In this document: positions 21,494-35,820 of the stretch, piece after piece
How positions within the stretch are numbered: position 1 is the first letter of the stretch
Layout of the letters: the number at the start of each line of letters is the position of its first letter
Source of the DNA: Procambarus clarkii
Lineage: Eukaryota; Arthropoda; Malacostraca; Decapoda; Cambaridae
Length of the DNA stretch: 64,000 bases
NCBI RefSeq assembly: GCF_040958095.1
Contig: NC_091193.1
Span: 25,875,832 to 25,939,831 of the forward strand
Direction: 5' to 3'
Notes under the pieces: model-generated
The model's input: only the letters and a program-made list of their open reading frames with translations
Databases searched by the model: none
Told to the model about the DNA's origin: nothing
Made by a program: the position numbers and the translations under genes

Positions 21494-21499
21494 AATAAA
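21494..21499 (+). promoter_or_regulatory. FAM32A polyadenylation signal
   Basis: AATAAA 77 bases after the FAM32A stop codon, followed by a T/G-rich stretch (TGTTTGTAC). A LINE 3' fragment begins almost at once (about 21506), so the transcript end sits at the edge of a repeat. Inferred from position and motif only. Confidence 0.7.
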
Positions 21500-21505
21500 T
21501 GTTTG

Positions 21506-21590
21506 TACACTCACTTAATTGTGTTTGTGAGGGTTGAACCTCAGCTCTTTGGTCCCACCTCTCATCTGTCAACTGGTGTACAGTGTGGGA
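21506..21590 (-). mobile_element. LINE 3'-terminal fragment
   Basis: Carries CTCAGCTCTTTGGTCCCACC and CTCATCTGTCAACTGGTGTA, the same terminal sequence as at 301-400. A severely 5'-truncated copy lying at the FAM32A poly(A) site. Confidence 0.7.
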
Positions 21591-23200
21591 AAATTTGACT
21601 CCAATAATTTGTAATTAAAATGAATAATTTGAGCGCTGTGAAGGACCACCACTTTTTGAGAAAAAGTGGAAAACAAAATGAGACAATGGATTAAACTGAT
21701 ACCAAGAACTAGTGTCCTATGGATCTTAGTGAAACTGTATTTCTTATGTAAAGGGAGTCAAATTAACTTGCAAAAAAATGGGGGGTTCAAGTGCTAAGAT
21801 ACAATTAAGTTCTAGCACCTATAATCCGATGCTGGTTCATTCGTCAGAAAGAAATGTATATGCATAAATTTATATCATAGTTCATATATAAATCAAATAG
21901 GAAATTGTTGGTAAATAATATGATTTCCTAAATGGCAGGTAAATGGTGATTTAAGAGGAAATCATTCATGTAACAAAATATTAGTGTATTTAATACTACA
22001 CTACTAGAAATCAAGTCAGCTTAGCTGTAAATACTAGAAAGGCCTAATTTGTTGTCACGATCCACCGACGACGTGTTGCCTCAAGCAAATTGTTGCACGT
22101 GGAGGTAGAGGAGCCTAATACCTCGGTTGTCATGGACCCGGAGCTGGAAGGCAATTACACTGTAGAATTCCACTAATTGGTAACTAAAAGTACATCTTGA
22201 ATTATGAAATATCTTCCTACAGAATGTAATTATTACTGCAGAAATCTTGAGTAAATAACTATGCAATTTATATTCCAACAAAAGGCGGAATAAATTTGGA
22301 GATTCAACGTACAGTACTGGATTTTGTTGTTAATCACACAGCCTAATGACAACTAGTCTAAATATAAACATATGCACAATATTATAGTTTAGAAAATTAT
22401 TAGTTGCCAGGACGAGTGTCCATTGATGTAGGAACGATTCCAGATCCCTTGTCCTCAGCTGCCATGATAAGACGTTATTTGTGGGTTGGAGTAATTATTA
22501 GTTCCTAGGACACTGCCGTGATGTGTCAAGTAACGTGGCACCGCTCTGCTAGTTGTGGAAGCAAAATACAAACTGTTAGCAAGATCGAAATGTAGATCTC
22601 TGTGCTCATTGCTAATGGCGTCTGAGTCGCGTGGTGGATGGCGACATTCTAGCGTCTTCTTCCTCTTCCCGATTGCGCATGTGCGGCTCTCGATAGACAT
22701 CTTGAGCGTATATGGATTAATATATATCGGAATTAACTAAGAGGAGATGGTGACGAGTATTGATGTCACATTTAGTTCTTCCGTGTTAAAATATAACTTC
22801 GCGTAACATAAATTGGGTTTATTAAAGTCACGCAGCTAATCGAGGAAATTAAAGTGAAATCGTTTACATTAAATAATTTCCTCTAGAATGTTTAATATCG
22901 ACTAAATAAAGGAGTTCCAGTAAGCAGTAGTATGCTACGAAAATAAACTTATAAGTAAATAACTATTTTTAGTAAAGGAATTAATAAATTGAACTGTTAT
23001 AAATCCAACTAAATGTGGAAAGAATTCATGTTTCTACCTGTCGTTCCTCGCGTCATCACTCTGACTAGGAAGAATCTGGTAATGTGGTTATTATAAATCA
23101 TGATGATGATTAAATCTACAAGTTAGTGATTTTAGTAACTACTTGTGGTTAATACAAAGGTTGTATAAAAATACAAAGGATGTATGAAACTGTTGGTTAT
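21591..23200. other. Unassigned intergenic sequence
   Basis: A/T-rich with a more G/C-rich island at 22040-22160 and 22500-22720. Open frames up to 81 codons, none recognisable. The segment beginning TGTTGTCACGATCCACC at 22049 could be an old LTR, but I see no matching second end. Confidence 0.3.
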
Positions 23201-23204
23201 TTCC

Positions 23205-23625
23205 AACATACAGGTTTCTGAGCCAGTTGAGCTCTAGTATATCTACATTTGAAACTGTGTATGGAGTCTGCCTGCATCACATCACTGCCTAGTGCATTCC
23301 ATCTGTTAACTACTCTGACACTGAAAAACTTGTTTCTAATATCTCTGTGGCTCATTTGGGTACTCAGTTTCCACCTGTCCCTATGTGTCAGTGCACCTGT
23401 GTTAAATAGTCTGTCTTAATCTACCCTGTCAGTTCCCCTGAGAGTTTATGTGATAATTATGTCACCCCCTTATGCTTTGGTTTTCCAGTGATGTGAGGTT
23501 AAATTCATGCAACCTTTCCTTTTAACTCATACCTCATAATTTAGGGACTAGTCTGGTGGCTTGCCTTTGAACCTTCTCCAAATTCATCTTGTGCTTGATG
23601 AACCACATACTCCAGGCTTGATATG
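23205..23625 (-). mobile_element. CR1/L2-like LINE, 3' end
   Basis: Parallel to 301-775 over its length (GAAACTGTGTATGGAGTC, TTAACTACTCTGACACTGAA, CATTTGGGTACT). Frameshifted and decayed. Confidence 0.7.
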
Positions 23626-23679
23626 ACGTATGTTATATACAATGTTCTGAATGATTCCATAAACAAATGTCTAAAGGCA

Positions 23680-24142
23680 GTTCTTTGTGTGTGTACTCGC
23701 CTATTTGTGCCTGCAGGATCAAGCTCTAGCCATTCGGCCCCGCTTTTCTAGCTGTTGGTTGTCTAATGCAGTGACTCCTAGCCCATTTCCCTATCATACC
23801 TGCTTTTAAAGTCATGAATAGAATTTGCTTCTACAACCTGCTCCTTTAGGTCATTCTATTTACTCACTACCCTTATGCTAAACAAAAATTTCTAACATTT
23901 CTATGATACATCTGTGTCTCAAGCTTCCATCTGTGCCAACTTGTTTTGTTGATATTCATTGTAAACATTTACTCTGTTTCCACCCTGTCAATCCCTCTAA
24001 GTATTTTATACATCTGTATCATGTCACCCCTCTCCCTCCTCCTTTCTAATGTTGTCAGGTTTAGTTCCTTCAGTCTCTCTTTGTCCCTCATCCCTCGCAG
24101 CTTTGGGACGAATCTCTCTTTTTGCAAATGTCTGCACCTTTC

Positions 24143-24143
<1 letters not shown>
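23680..24143 (-). mobile_element. LINE 3' end, related second subfamily
   Basis: Plus-strand CATCCCTCGCAGCTTTGGGA and CACTACCCTTATGCTAAACA are the complement of the post-RT coding segment. The 3' end is at GTGTGTGTACTCGCCTATTT (23690). Same orientation as its neighbours on both sides. Confidence 0.65.

Positions 24144-24203
<60 letters not shown>
24144..24203. repeat. (TG)n microsatellite
   Basis: About 30 uninterrupted TG units. It separates two LINE copies and sits exactly at the 3' end of the one at 24204. Confidence 0.95.
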
Positions 24204-24206
<3 letters not shown>

Positions 24207-25686
24207 TACCTAAGTGTAGTTACAGGATGAGAGCTACGCTCGTGGTGTCCCGTCAACCCAGCACTCTTTGTCATATAACGTTTTGAAACTACTGACGGTT
24301 TTGGCCTCCACCACCTTCTCACTTAACTTGTTCCAACCATCTACCACTCTGTTTGCAAAAGTGAATTTTTTTATATTTCTTCGGCATCTTTGTTTAGTTA
24401 GTTTAAATATATGACCTCTTGTTCTTGAAGTTCCACGTCTCGGGAAATCTCCCCTATCGATTTTATCAATTCCTGTTACTATTTTTTACATAGTGATCAT
24501 ATCACCTCTTTTTCTTCTGTCTTCTAGTTTTGGTATATTTAAGGCCTCTAACCTCTCCTCGTAGCTCCTGCCCTTCAGTTCTGGGAGCCACTTAGTAGCA
24601 TGTCTTTGCACCTTTTCCAGTTTGTTGATGTGCTTCTTAAGATATGGGCACACTACAACCACTGCATATTCTAGCTTTGGCCTAACAAAAGTCATGAACA
24701 ATTTCTTTAGTATTTTGCCATCCATGTATTTAAAAACAATTCTGAAGTTAGAAAGCGTGGCATAGGCTCCTCGCACAACATTCTTTATGTAGTCCTCAGG
24801 TAATAGTTTTCTATCTAGAACCACCCCTAGATCTCTTTCTTTATCAGAATTATTAAAGATTTCTCACATAATTTATAGGTTGTGTGGGATCTATGTTCTC
24901 CTATTCCACATTCCATAACATGGCATTTATTCACATTAAATTCCATTTGTCAAGTGGTGCTCCATATATTTATTTTGTCCAGGTCTTCTTGAAGGGCATG
25001 ACAATCATCTAAGTTTCTTATCCTTCCTATTATCTTAGCATCATCAGCAAACATGTTCATATAATTCTGTATTCCAACTGGTAGATCATTTATGTAGACA
25101 ATGAACATCACGGGTGCAAGAACCGAGCCCTGTGGTACTCCACTTGTGACATTTCTCCAGTCAGATACATTACCTTCGATTACTGCCCTCATTTTTCTAT
25201 CAGTCAGAAAATTTTTCATCCATGTTAGAAGCTTACCTGTCACCCCTCCAATATTTTCCAGTTTCCAGATCAACCTCTTAAGTGGAACTCTGTCAAAAGC
25301 CTCTTTTAGGTCCAGATAGATGCAGGCAACCCAACCATCTCTCTCCTGTAAAATCTCTGTGGCTGGATCATAGAAACTGAGTAAATTCGATACACAGGAT
25401 CTTCCAGATCGAAAACCATACTGTCTGTCTGATATTATATCATTTCTCTCAAGGTGTTCCACCCATTTAGTTTTTATTATTTGTTTTTTTCCAATATTTT
25501 CACTATTACACTTGTCAGTGATATAGGTCTACAATTGAAGGGGGTCTTCCCTGCTGCCACTCTTGTAGATTGGAACTATGTTAGTCTTTTTCCACACGTC
25601 TGCTACGACTCCTGTACACAGGGATGCCTGAAAGATCAGGTGCTGAGCTCAGATGCACATTCTCTCAGGACCCATGGTGAAACTCC
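24204..25686 (-). mobile_element. CR1/jockey-like LINE with reverse transcriptase
   Basis: The minus strand encodes most of an RT: NDIISDRQYGFRSGRSCVSN, YLDLKEAFDRVPLKRLIWKL, SGVPQGSVLAPVMFIVYIND and the catalytic FADDAK (25462-24950). After a frameshift follow LPEDYIKNVVRGAYATLSNF and KKHINKLEKVQRHATKWLPE (24824-24486). The 3' end is CTGTAACTACACTTAGGTAA TTAC against (TG)n. The 5' truncation abuts another TG tract at 25689. A close relative is at 43210-46616. Confidence 0.88.
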
Positions 25687-25688
25687 AT

Positions 25689-25719
25689 CTGTGTGTGTGT
25701 GTGTGTGTGTGTGTGTATT
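25689..25719. repeat. (TG)n microsatellite
   Basis: About 15 TG units at the 5' truncation point of the LINE at 24204-25686. Confidence 0.9.
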
Positions 25720-25884
25720 TATTGGAATGTAAGTTGGTGTGGATGAGTGGGTATGATTTAACCTTAAATGTTAAAACTGATTAAATATTTAAAAATACTG
25801 TATATCCATTGTTTTCAATCTTTAATGCCTCATTCTCAAAATTTTCCTTTAAGAGATTGTCCATGTGAAATCTCAAAATATTTT

Positions 25885-27800
25885 GACAGCTTTCAAGTGT
25901 TTAGCCCCCTCCAAAGTGTCACCTTGTCGTTGTGAGGGGGTTAATATATGACTTCCTGGGTGTCGTATACCTAGGAAGTCTCTCTGTGTATAGAGAGACT
26001 ATACCTCTCTCTCTGGATGTTGTACGTGCTAAGGTACACACCTGTAGGGAGCTTGTTCATGTCAATATACCTCCTGCTGGAGGGGCTGCCCTTGGTGGAT
26101 GGTTGGGTGTCCAGGCTGAAGTGAAAGGGAGAAAAAGGTCTTTGCACCAGTGTGGAATAATGTATAAGGCAGTGGGACTTCATGTTAAAAAGAGTACCTC
26201 TAGGGACAACGCACCCCTTCCTGAACTGGCCAGTACTTGGCTGCCCAAGTAAGTGGTATTCCTTGGCTCCAAGACCCAAACCTTTGAAATTAATGCTGTA
26301 TGGATACCAAACTGACTTCACATACACAGGCTTATGGGGTGTACGACCAGACCCCCCGAGTCGGCCGGTGAAGGAAGACAAGGCTCCATGGCCCTGGCTA
26401 CGTTGGGCCCAGACCAGGCTTTTTTGTTCACTGTCCTAACTGACGCTCTCTACTCCACTCCCACTTCCATGGCAGGGTTCAGCCCCAATCCCTCCAGTGG
26501 TGACCTCGTTGTCTGGAGTGGCTGCATCTGTTGTGATGACGGTGCCTTTTAAGCCCCCCCCCCCCTCCCTCCTTCCTCATACTGTGGGAGCTTGGTGCTG
26601 TACCTCCCACACTCAAATGTGCATGATTCCTCCCAACTCATCAATGTTCCAAGATTTGTTTGGTCCTGTCAAGTGGACTAAATATTTTGACATTTCTCAT
26701 ATTGATCGTACACGTCCTGATGATTTGCTCATCCATAAATACTTGGTTGATTCATTTGATACCCATGTCACTTAACCCCACCATTGGCACATGTATAATT
26801 GCAACCCCTTCTCAGTAGGCAGCAGCCTTCCTGGCATTGCTGTCCTGCATTGGTGAGACCCCAGCTTGGGTCTCCCAAAATGCCGGGTTAAATGCCAGCA
26901 TTGGCATAATCATTCTCCTGCACCATGTTGCAACTGGAGATAAAGCTAAAAAGACTGTTACGAGGATATTAAATATATTCTCGAGGCCCAAAGCTATTCT
27001 ATCCTCCAGATTGATACATTCACTCAACCCCCTCGTGGTCATTGTCATCAGCCTTTTTGGGTAGTCAAAATCACTTTTGATGGTAGGTCCTTTCTGTCTT
27101 TCGTTATTCTTGCAGGTGCCAGATGCTCCGTTCAGGAATACATCCCTCTCCTCGTCTCTCCAATAGGCGTTGGAAATTTGGACATGGTCTCTTGCGATGC
27201 ACTAGTGAGATGTCCCTGGGACCCTTGTATGGAGTCCCAGGTCATTCTAAGACAAGAGTCCTCTTCTTTCCCAGCCTCGCTGCATCAATTTAGATGATGC
27301 CCACCCTGCCTTCTCCTGCTTGTGCATACACGACAAATTTGAGGAAGCCATTTTTAATTTAAAACATTGTGATCAGATTTCTTTGCCTGAGGCAAGATGT
27401 TGTGTTCGTTGCCTTAACTCTTTCTCCAACATAACTTATGCTTGTGTGTTGCATCCACTTCTCCTCCACACTCTTCACCCCTTTCTTAATTCCACAACTG
27501 TTTCCATGCGACCCTGATACTGTACGTCCACCAGCTCCCCGTCTTCTGCTCGTCTCTATTATGACCGTGAAAATTTTCCTCGCTGTTCACTTCCTGGTGT
27601 TTCAACCCTCCCTTCCAAGTCTGTTCAATAATCCTTGGTGAATCAGATACCCCTCGATATCGCTCTCCTTATGCAGTTTTGTTCTCATATTGGCATCTTT
27701 AGGGAAATTTAGCGCCTTTTGAATATCTTGCAACTTTGATGGTGCTACAGTACACAAGCCTCCCCATCTTGGCTCCTTCTTTTGAAGATTACTTACTTTC
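25885..27800 (+). mobile_element. Decayed non-LTR retrotransposon 5' region and gag-like ORF1
   Basis: 5' part contains doubled CTAGGAAGT/TAGAGAGACTA inverted repeats (25950-26000). From 26640 broken frames read MFQDLFGPVKWTKYFDISHI and DRTRPDDLLIHKYLVDSFDT, then NAGLNASIGIIILLHHVATG. At 27165-27290 a degraded series of CCHC-like knuckles follows (WKFGHGLLRCTSEMS, GVPGHSKT, CINLDDAHP). The order matches gag-like ORF1 proteins of jockey-type elements. Multiple frameshifts; no ORF2 follows. Confidence 0.6.
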
Positions 27801-28109
27801 AAGTGTTAAGACGTATGGAGCTTTACTCCATATACTGTATACTCCTTGTTGGGTTTGTTATCACACAAGTGACATGCTCACTACAGTACTGTTATGTACT
27901 GAATAACAAGAAACCAAGGTGGTGTGTACTCTGACAACCCAGACAGGACTTGAAGTGTGGTTTGTGTAATCCAAATAACCAAGTATAACTGCAGTATATA
28001 CAGTAGCATTTTGATGTTAGTTCAATCTAAGGAATCAAATATTAAAGATATTGATAAGAGACCATTTGAACATTAAAAGTTATTTACCTGAGAGATACTA
28101 TATCTAGTG

Positions 28110-28700
28110 GGCTCAATAGGGACAGGAAGCCAGTGGCTTATTAAAGGCTCTTGTTTCTCCTGTTATTCCTGAGGATTTTTTCCATTTGGATTTTGAACTG
28201 CAGTAGTCTACTAGCTTTGGCATTTACACCTTTAACAGGTAGGCAATTAATTAATTCCATGGGTTAAGATTAACTTATGGATGAAAAATCATCTCCTGTT
28301 GTTTGTGCTACAAACTGCCTTCCTTGAAGACAAGGGGTGACATTTGCATATTTTCAGTCTCCCTTGAATGTCTCCAAGAGACATTCTTGCATGTCTGCCT
28401 CAGTCAAACAGAAATCTTGAAATCTTAAAATGAAATCTTGACCTTGGTCAAAATTTCTTATTGGAGTTTCAGTAACAAAGTTCATTGGCCAATTTCTTTA
28501 CAATTTTAGAGTGAATTCCATCCAGACCTAGAGCTTTTGATTCATTGAAATTGTTGATACAGTTATAACATTCAGTCTCCTGCTATAAAAATCTTTTTGG
28601 AGGTTGTGGTTTAATTATTCTCTTGTGAATAGTAATCTCAGTCAACTACCCTTTTATAGGGAGTTATAACTTGCCTGGTCTCTTCTTTCAAGGGTTTTAC
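28110..28700 (-). mobile_element. Very decayed LINE
   Basis: Plus-strand segments such as GGCAATTAATTAATTCCATG, CTTATGGATGAAAAATC and TCCATCCAGACCTAGAGCTT are complements of post-RT and RT-start coding sequence of L2/CR1 elements. No frame survives. Confidence 0.45.
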
Positions 28701-30075
28701 TCCTATATGCAGAGTATTAAGCAACAACACTTGTAAAGAAATAACTGGAAAGCACAGTTTTCAATCATCCTGCAAAGAGCATTCATCAAACTAAAATATA
28801 ATATAGCAAGTGGACATCACAGCTGGGACAGTAAAGGGCAGGATTCCTTTCCATTAAATAAACACAAGTCTAGTTGGTACTGTATGGCCAATACACAAGC
28901 CGGTTAAGGTGGTTTCCTAATTTTGACGAAACAAAGGCTAAGGGAATGTTTCATGTTCGATGGCACCGCATTTAAACTCTCCCACTTCTTTCCATCTGGC
29001 AATTATGTTACACATGTATGATTGGGTAGAAATCTGTGATAAAAATAGGTTTTGAGAGGGAGGTGGGAGACATGTTTGACTGGCAGATATTTTGTCATTT
29101 CATCAGCGACTACACACACACATGACAAGGTAGCCAGGATAATTCCACTTGTTTGTTTACTAAAAATTAGATAAATATTGCATTTCAATAACAAATATAT
29201 AAGAGAAAAGAATTAGAGGCAGTAGAGCACTACAAAGATAGTTTTACTCTAAACATTGTTGTAAAGAACACATCAAATTGAATATAATTAAGCTTTTAAA
29301 GCACTCAACAAAAAACATATTGCTAGAAACAAAATTGAAAAATCCACCAGCTACAGATTTTGAACCATCAGTAAAAGCATCAAGGGATCTGGGGCCAGAT
29401 TCAACTAGCAGTTGTGCATCATCTTGCGAACCTGTACATCTTCTCAGTCTTTGGCAGCTTTGTTTACATTAGTAAGTTTCCATACTTGTAAACTGTTTAC
29501 TAATCAAATGTTATAAACAGCTTCCTAATCCTTCAGAGCTCAAACTGTTTAATGTATATAAACAGAGCCACCAAAGATTAAGAAAAGATGTAACAGGTTT
29601 GTAAGGACAGTATTTGCATAACTGATTGTAAAATCTGGCCCCCGGAAATGTTCTAGCCTAGTTAACATAATCACCTCAACACACTGGTTTAAAAGTAAGT
29701 TACCCAGGACAATTTAGTATAAAAAATATCATTAAACATTTATTGTTAACTTGTTGCTCTTTGTAAAGGCTTCTAGTTGTAGGATATTCAAAAGGTCCCA
29801 AACATCATTTAGTATACCAATACTTGTAATACAGTAAAATTGTACAAGACTAGCAGCATTAACGGTATCTGGTTCACCAAGGGGCAAATGACTAAGGGAC
29901 ATTGGGAAAGCAAAACCTAAGATAAGGTAATTATCTGGAGAAAGTGCTAACTAAAGATTTAAAAATCAAAACTAAATTTTATGAGCTGCACAACTAAGCT
30001 GGGCAACAGAGCACAGGGCATGACATATGCTGCAAGGCTAGAACAGTTTCCTACTGCTTATTACAGTGACAGCAA
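28701..30075. other. Unassigned intergenic sequence
   Basis: A/T-rich, open frames of at most 64 codons, no family recognised. Confidence 0.3.
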
Positions 30076-31265
30076 GTGGCTACATTTAATTGTATACGGG
30101 TTATCTGTAATAACCAACTATATCTAACTATCACTAGTTTCATGGAGACCAATGACCTCCACAACCCAGGCCAACATGGATTTAAAACGGGAAGATCATG
30201 CCTCACACAGCTATTTGACCACTACGTCAAAATCACTGAGGCATTAGAAGAAAAACAAAATACAGATGTGGAATACACAGACTTTGAAAAGGCATTTGAT
30301 AATTGTAACCATGGAGTGATAGCACACAAAATGAAGTCCATGGGAATAACAGTTAAAGTAGGACAGTGGATATTCAATTTTCTGCCAAACAGAACACAAA
30401 GAGTAGCAGTCAACCAAATAAAATAGTCCAAGTGCAGTTAAAGCTCTGTATCTCAGGGTACAGTTCTTGAACCACTGCTTTTCCTTATTCTCATATCAGA
30501 TATAGACAAAAATACAAGTTACAGCTTTGTATCATAATTTGCAGACACAAAAATCAGCATGAAAATTACCTCTGCTGAAGACATTGAAAAACTACAAGCA
30601 GATACAGTATTACTAAAGCTTTCGATTGGGCAGCAGAAAATAACATGATGTTTAACAGTGAACAATTACAGGTACTCTGGTACGGTAAAAATGAGGACCT
30701 TGAACAAAATACAGTACAGTGAACAAAACACAATCAAATCTCCCCATAGTAGAAAAGTGGCATATAAAGTATCTGGAAATAATTATGTCTGAGACCTAAC
30801 GTTCAGGGAGCATAACTAAGCAAATATTGCATCGGCCAGAAATATGATAAGATGGATTATGAGAACCGTCAAATCCAGGGATCCCATCACAATGATTGTA
30901 CTATTCAAATCACTTGTGCTGTCCCGTCTTGAGTACTGGTCGATACTCCATTTCCCTCTTCAGAGCAGGAGAGGTTGCTGAAATAAGAGGAAATGCAGAG
31001 AACATATTCAGCATACATAGACACGATAAAGCACCTAAACTATTGAGATCATCTCAAAGCTCTCCAAATGTACTGCCTAGAAAGGAGATGAGAGAGGTAT
31101 CAAATAATATACACATGGGCCAGGTCCCAAATCTACAACGTAAAATAACAACATTCTAAGAGTGAAACGATATGTAAGAAAATGCAGAATAGAATCAGTG
31201 AAGGGCAGAGGTGCAATAGGCACAATCAGAGATCCATGGTTGTTTAACATACTCCCAACAAATGC
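30076..31265 (+). mobile_element. LINE pseudogene with RT remnant (left part)
   Basis: Frame 30076-30426 reads DLHNPGQHGFKTGRSCLTQL, then YTDFEKAFDNCNHGVIAHKM, the fingers/palm start of a non-LTR RT in which the first catalytic Asp region (DFEKAFD) is kept. Later frames (to 31260) carry the post-RT segment and GRGAIGTIRDPWLFNILP. It ends inside the conserved LFNxLPxxxRxI motif where the (TA)n array begins. The continuation is at 35821. Confidence 0.75.
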
Positions 31266-31269
31266 AAGA

Positions 31270-31373
<104 letters not shown>

Positions 31374-32570
31374 GTACCTAGTAGCCAGAACGCACTTCTC
31401 AGCCTACTATGCAAGGCCCGATTTGCCTAATAAGCCAAGTTTTCATGAATTAATGTTTTTTCGACTACCTAACCTACCTAACCTAACCTAACCTAACTTT
31501 TTCAGCTACCTAACCTAACCTAACCTATAAAGATAGGTTAGGTTAGGTTAGGGAGGGTTGGTTAGGTTCGGTCATATATCTACGTTAATTTTAACTCTAA
31601 TAAAAAAAAATTACCTCATACATAATGAAATGGGTAGCTTTATCATTTCATAAGAAAAAAAATAGAGAAAATATATTAATTCAGGAAAACTTGGCTTATT
31701 AGGCAAATCGGGCCTTGCATAGTAGGCTGAGAAGTGCGTTCTGGCTACTAGGTACGTTATATATATATATATGTCGTACCTAATAGCCAGAACGCACTTC
31801 TCAGCCTACTATTCAAGGCCCGATTTGCCTAATAAGCCAAGTTTTCATGAATTAATGTTTTTTCGTCTACCTAACCGACCTAACCTAACCTAACCTAGCT
31901 TTTTTTGGCTACCTAACCTAACCTTACCTATAAATATAGGTTAGGTTAGGTTAGGTAGGGTTGGTTAGGTTCGGTCATATATCTACGTTAATTTTAACTC
32001 CAATAAAAAAAAATTGACCTCATACATAGAGAAAAGGGTTGCTTTATCATTTCATAAGAAAAAAATTATAGTAAATATATTAATTCAGGAAAACTTGGCT
32101 TATTAGGCAAATCGGGCCTTGAATAGTAGGCTGAGAAGTGAGTTCTGGCTACTAGGTACGACATATATATATATATATATATATGTCGTACCTAGTAGCC
32201 AGAACTCACTTCTCAGCCTACTATGCAAGGCCCGATTTGCCTAATAAGCGAAGTTTTTATGAATTAATTGTTTTTCGACTACCTAACCTACCTAACCTAA
32301 CCTAACCTAACTTTTTCGGCTACATAACCCAACCTAACCTGTAGAGATAGGTTAGGTTAGGTTAGGTAGGGTTGGTTAGGTTCGGTCATATATCTACGTT
32401 AATTTTAACTCCAATGAAAAAAAATTGACCTCATATATAATGAAATGGGTAGCTTTATGATTCCATAAGAAAAAATTTAGAGAAAATATATTAATTGAGG
32501 AAAACTTGGCTTATTAGGCAAATTGGGCCATGCATAGTAGGCTGAGAAGTGAGTTCTGGCTACTAGGTAC

Positions 32571-32752
<182 letters not shown>

Positions 32753-33141
32753 GTCGTACCTAGTAGCCAAAACGCACTTCTCAGCCTACTATGCAAGGCC
32801 AAATTAGCCTAATAAGCCAAGTTTTCCTGAATTAATATATTTTCTCTTATTTTTTTCTTATGAAATGATAAAGCTACCCATATCATTATGTATGAGGTCA
32901 ATTTTTCTTTATTGGAGTTAAAATTAACGTAGATATATGAACGAACCTAACCAACCCTACCTAACCTAACCTAACCTATCTGTTTAGGTTAGGTTAGGTT
33001 AGGTAGCCGAAAAAGTTAGGTTAGGTTAGGTTAGGTAGGTTAGGTAGTCGAAAAACAATTAATTCAGGAAAACTTGGCTTATTAGGCAAATTGGGCCTTG
33101 CATAGTAGGCCGAGAAGTGCGTTCTGGCTACTAGGTACGAC

Positions 33142-33238
<97 letters not shown>

Positions 33239-33621
33239 GTACCTAGTAGCCAGAACGCCCTTCTCGGCCTACTATGCAAGGCCCGATTTGCCTAATAAGC
33301 CAAGTTTTCCTGAATTAATATATTTTCTCTAATATTTTTCTTATGAAATGATAAAGCTACCAATTTCATTATGTATGAGGTCAATTTTTTTTTATTGGAG
33401 TTAAAATTAACGTAGATATATGACCGAACCTAACCAACCCTACCTAACCTAACCTAACCTATCTTTAAAGGTTAGGTTAGGTTAGGTAGCCGAAAAAGTT
33501 AGGTTAGGTTAGGTTAGGTAGGTTAGGTAGTCGAAAAAACATTAATTCATGAAAACTTGGCTTATTAGGCAAATCGGGCCTTGCATAGTAGGCTGAGAAG
33601 TGCGTTCTGGCTACTAGGTAC

Positions 33622-33675
<54 letters not shown>

Positions 33676-34063
33676 GTACCTAGTAGCCAGAACTCACTTC
33701 TCAGCCTACTATTCAAGGCCCGATTTGCCTAATAAGCCAAGTTTTCCTGAATTAATATATTTACTATAATTTTTTTCTTATGAAATGATAAAGCAACCCT
33801 TTTCTCTATGTATGAGGTCAATTTTTTTTTATTGGAGTTAAAATTAACGTAGATATATGACCGAACCTAACCAACTCTACCTAACCTAACCTAACCTATA
33901 TTTATAGGTAAGGTTAGGTTAGGTAGCCAAAAAAAGCTAGGTTAGGTTAGGTTAGGTAGGTTAGGTAGACGAAAAAACATTAATTCATGAAAACTTGGCT
34001 TATTAGGCAAATCGGGCCTTGAATAGTAGGCTGAGAAGTGCGTTCTGGCTATTAGGTACGACA

Positions 34064-34098
<35 letters not shown>

Positions 34099-35243
34099 CG
34101 TACCTAGTAGCCAGAATGCACTTCTCAGCCTACTATGCAAGGCCCGATTTGCCTAATAAACCAAGTTTTCATGAATTAATGTTTTTTCGACTACCTAACC
34201 TAACCTAACATTTTCGGCTACCTAACCTAACCTATAAAGATAGGTTAGGTTAGGTTCGGTCATATATCTACGTTAATTTTAACTCCAATAAAATAAAATT
34301 GACCTCATACATAATGAAATGGGTAGCTTTATCATTTCATTAGAAAAAAATTTGAGAAAATATATTAATGCAGGAAAACTTGGCTTATTAGGCAAATCGG
34401 GCCTTGCATAGTAGGCCGAAAAGTACGTTCTGGCTACTAGGTACGACATAGATATATATATGTCGTACCTAGTAGCCAGAACTCACTTTTTGGCCTACTA
34501 TTCAAGGCCCGATTTGCCTAATAAGCCAAGTTTTCCTGAATTAATATATTTTTTCTAATTTTTTTCTTATGAAATGATAAAGCTACCCATTTCATTATGT
34601 ATGAGGTCATTTTTTTTTTATTGGAGTTAAAATTAACGTAGATATATGACCGAACCTAACCAACCCTACCTAACCTAACCTAACCTATCTTTATAGGTTA
34701 GGTTTGGTTAGGTAGCCGAAAAAGTTAGGTTAGGTTAGGTTAGGTAGGTTAGGTAGTCGAAAAACAATTAATTCATGAAAACTTGGCTTATTAGGCAAAT
34801 CGGGCCTTGTATAGTAGGCTGAGAAGTGCGTTCTGGCTATTAGGTACGACATATATATATATATATGTCGTACCTAGTAGCCAGAACGCACTTCTCAGCC
34901 TACTATGCAAGGCCCGTTTTGCCTAATAAGCCAAGTTTTCATGAATTAATATATTTTCCCTAATTTTTTCCTTATGAAATGATAAAGCTACCCATTTCAT
35001 TATGTATGAGGTCAGTTTTATTTTATTGGAGTTAAAATTAAGGTAGATATATGACCGAACCTAACCAACCCTACCTAACCTAACCTAACCTATCTTTATA
35101 GGTTAGGTTAGGTTAGGTAGCCGAAAAAGTTAGGTTAGGTAGGTTAGGTAGTCGAAAAACAATTAATTCACGAAAACTTGGCTTATTAGGCAAAACGGGC
35201 CTTGCATAGTAGGCTGAGAAGTGCGTTCTGGCTACTAGGTACG

Positions 35244-35816
<573 letters not shown>

Positions 35817-35820
35817 TTAA

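Noticed and set aside
22049-23160. LTR beginning TGTTGTCACGATCC
   Set aside because: No second copy, no matching end and no target duplication could be seen.
24186-24230. Val/Cys repeat peptide in the frame 23946-24230
   Set aside because: It is the translation of a TG microsatellite and of the wrong strand of a LINE.
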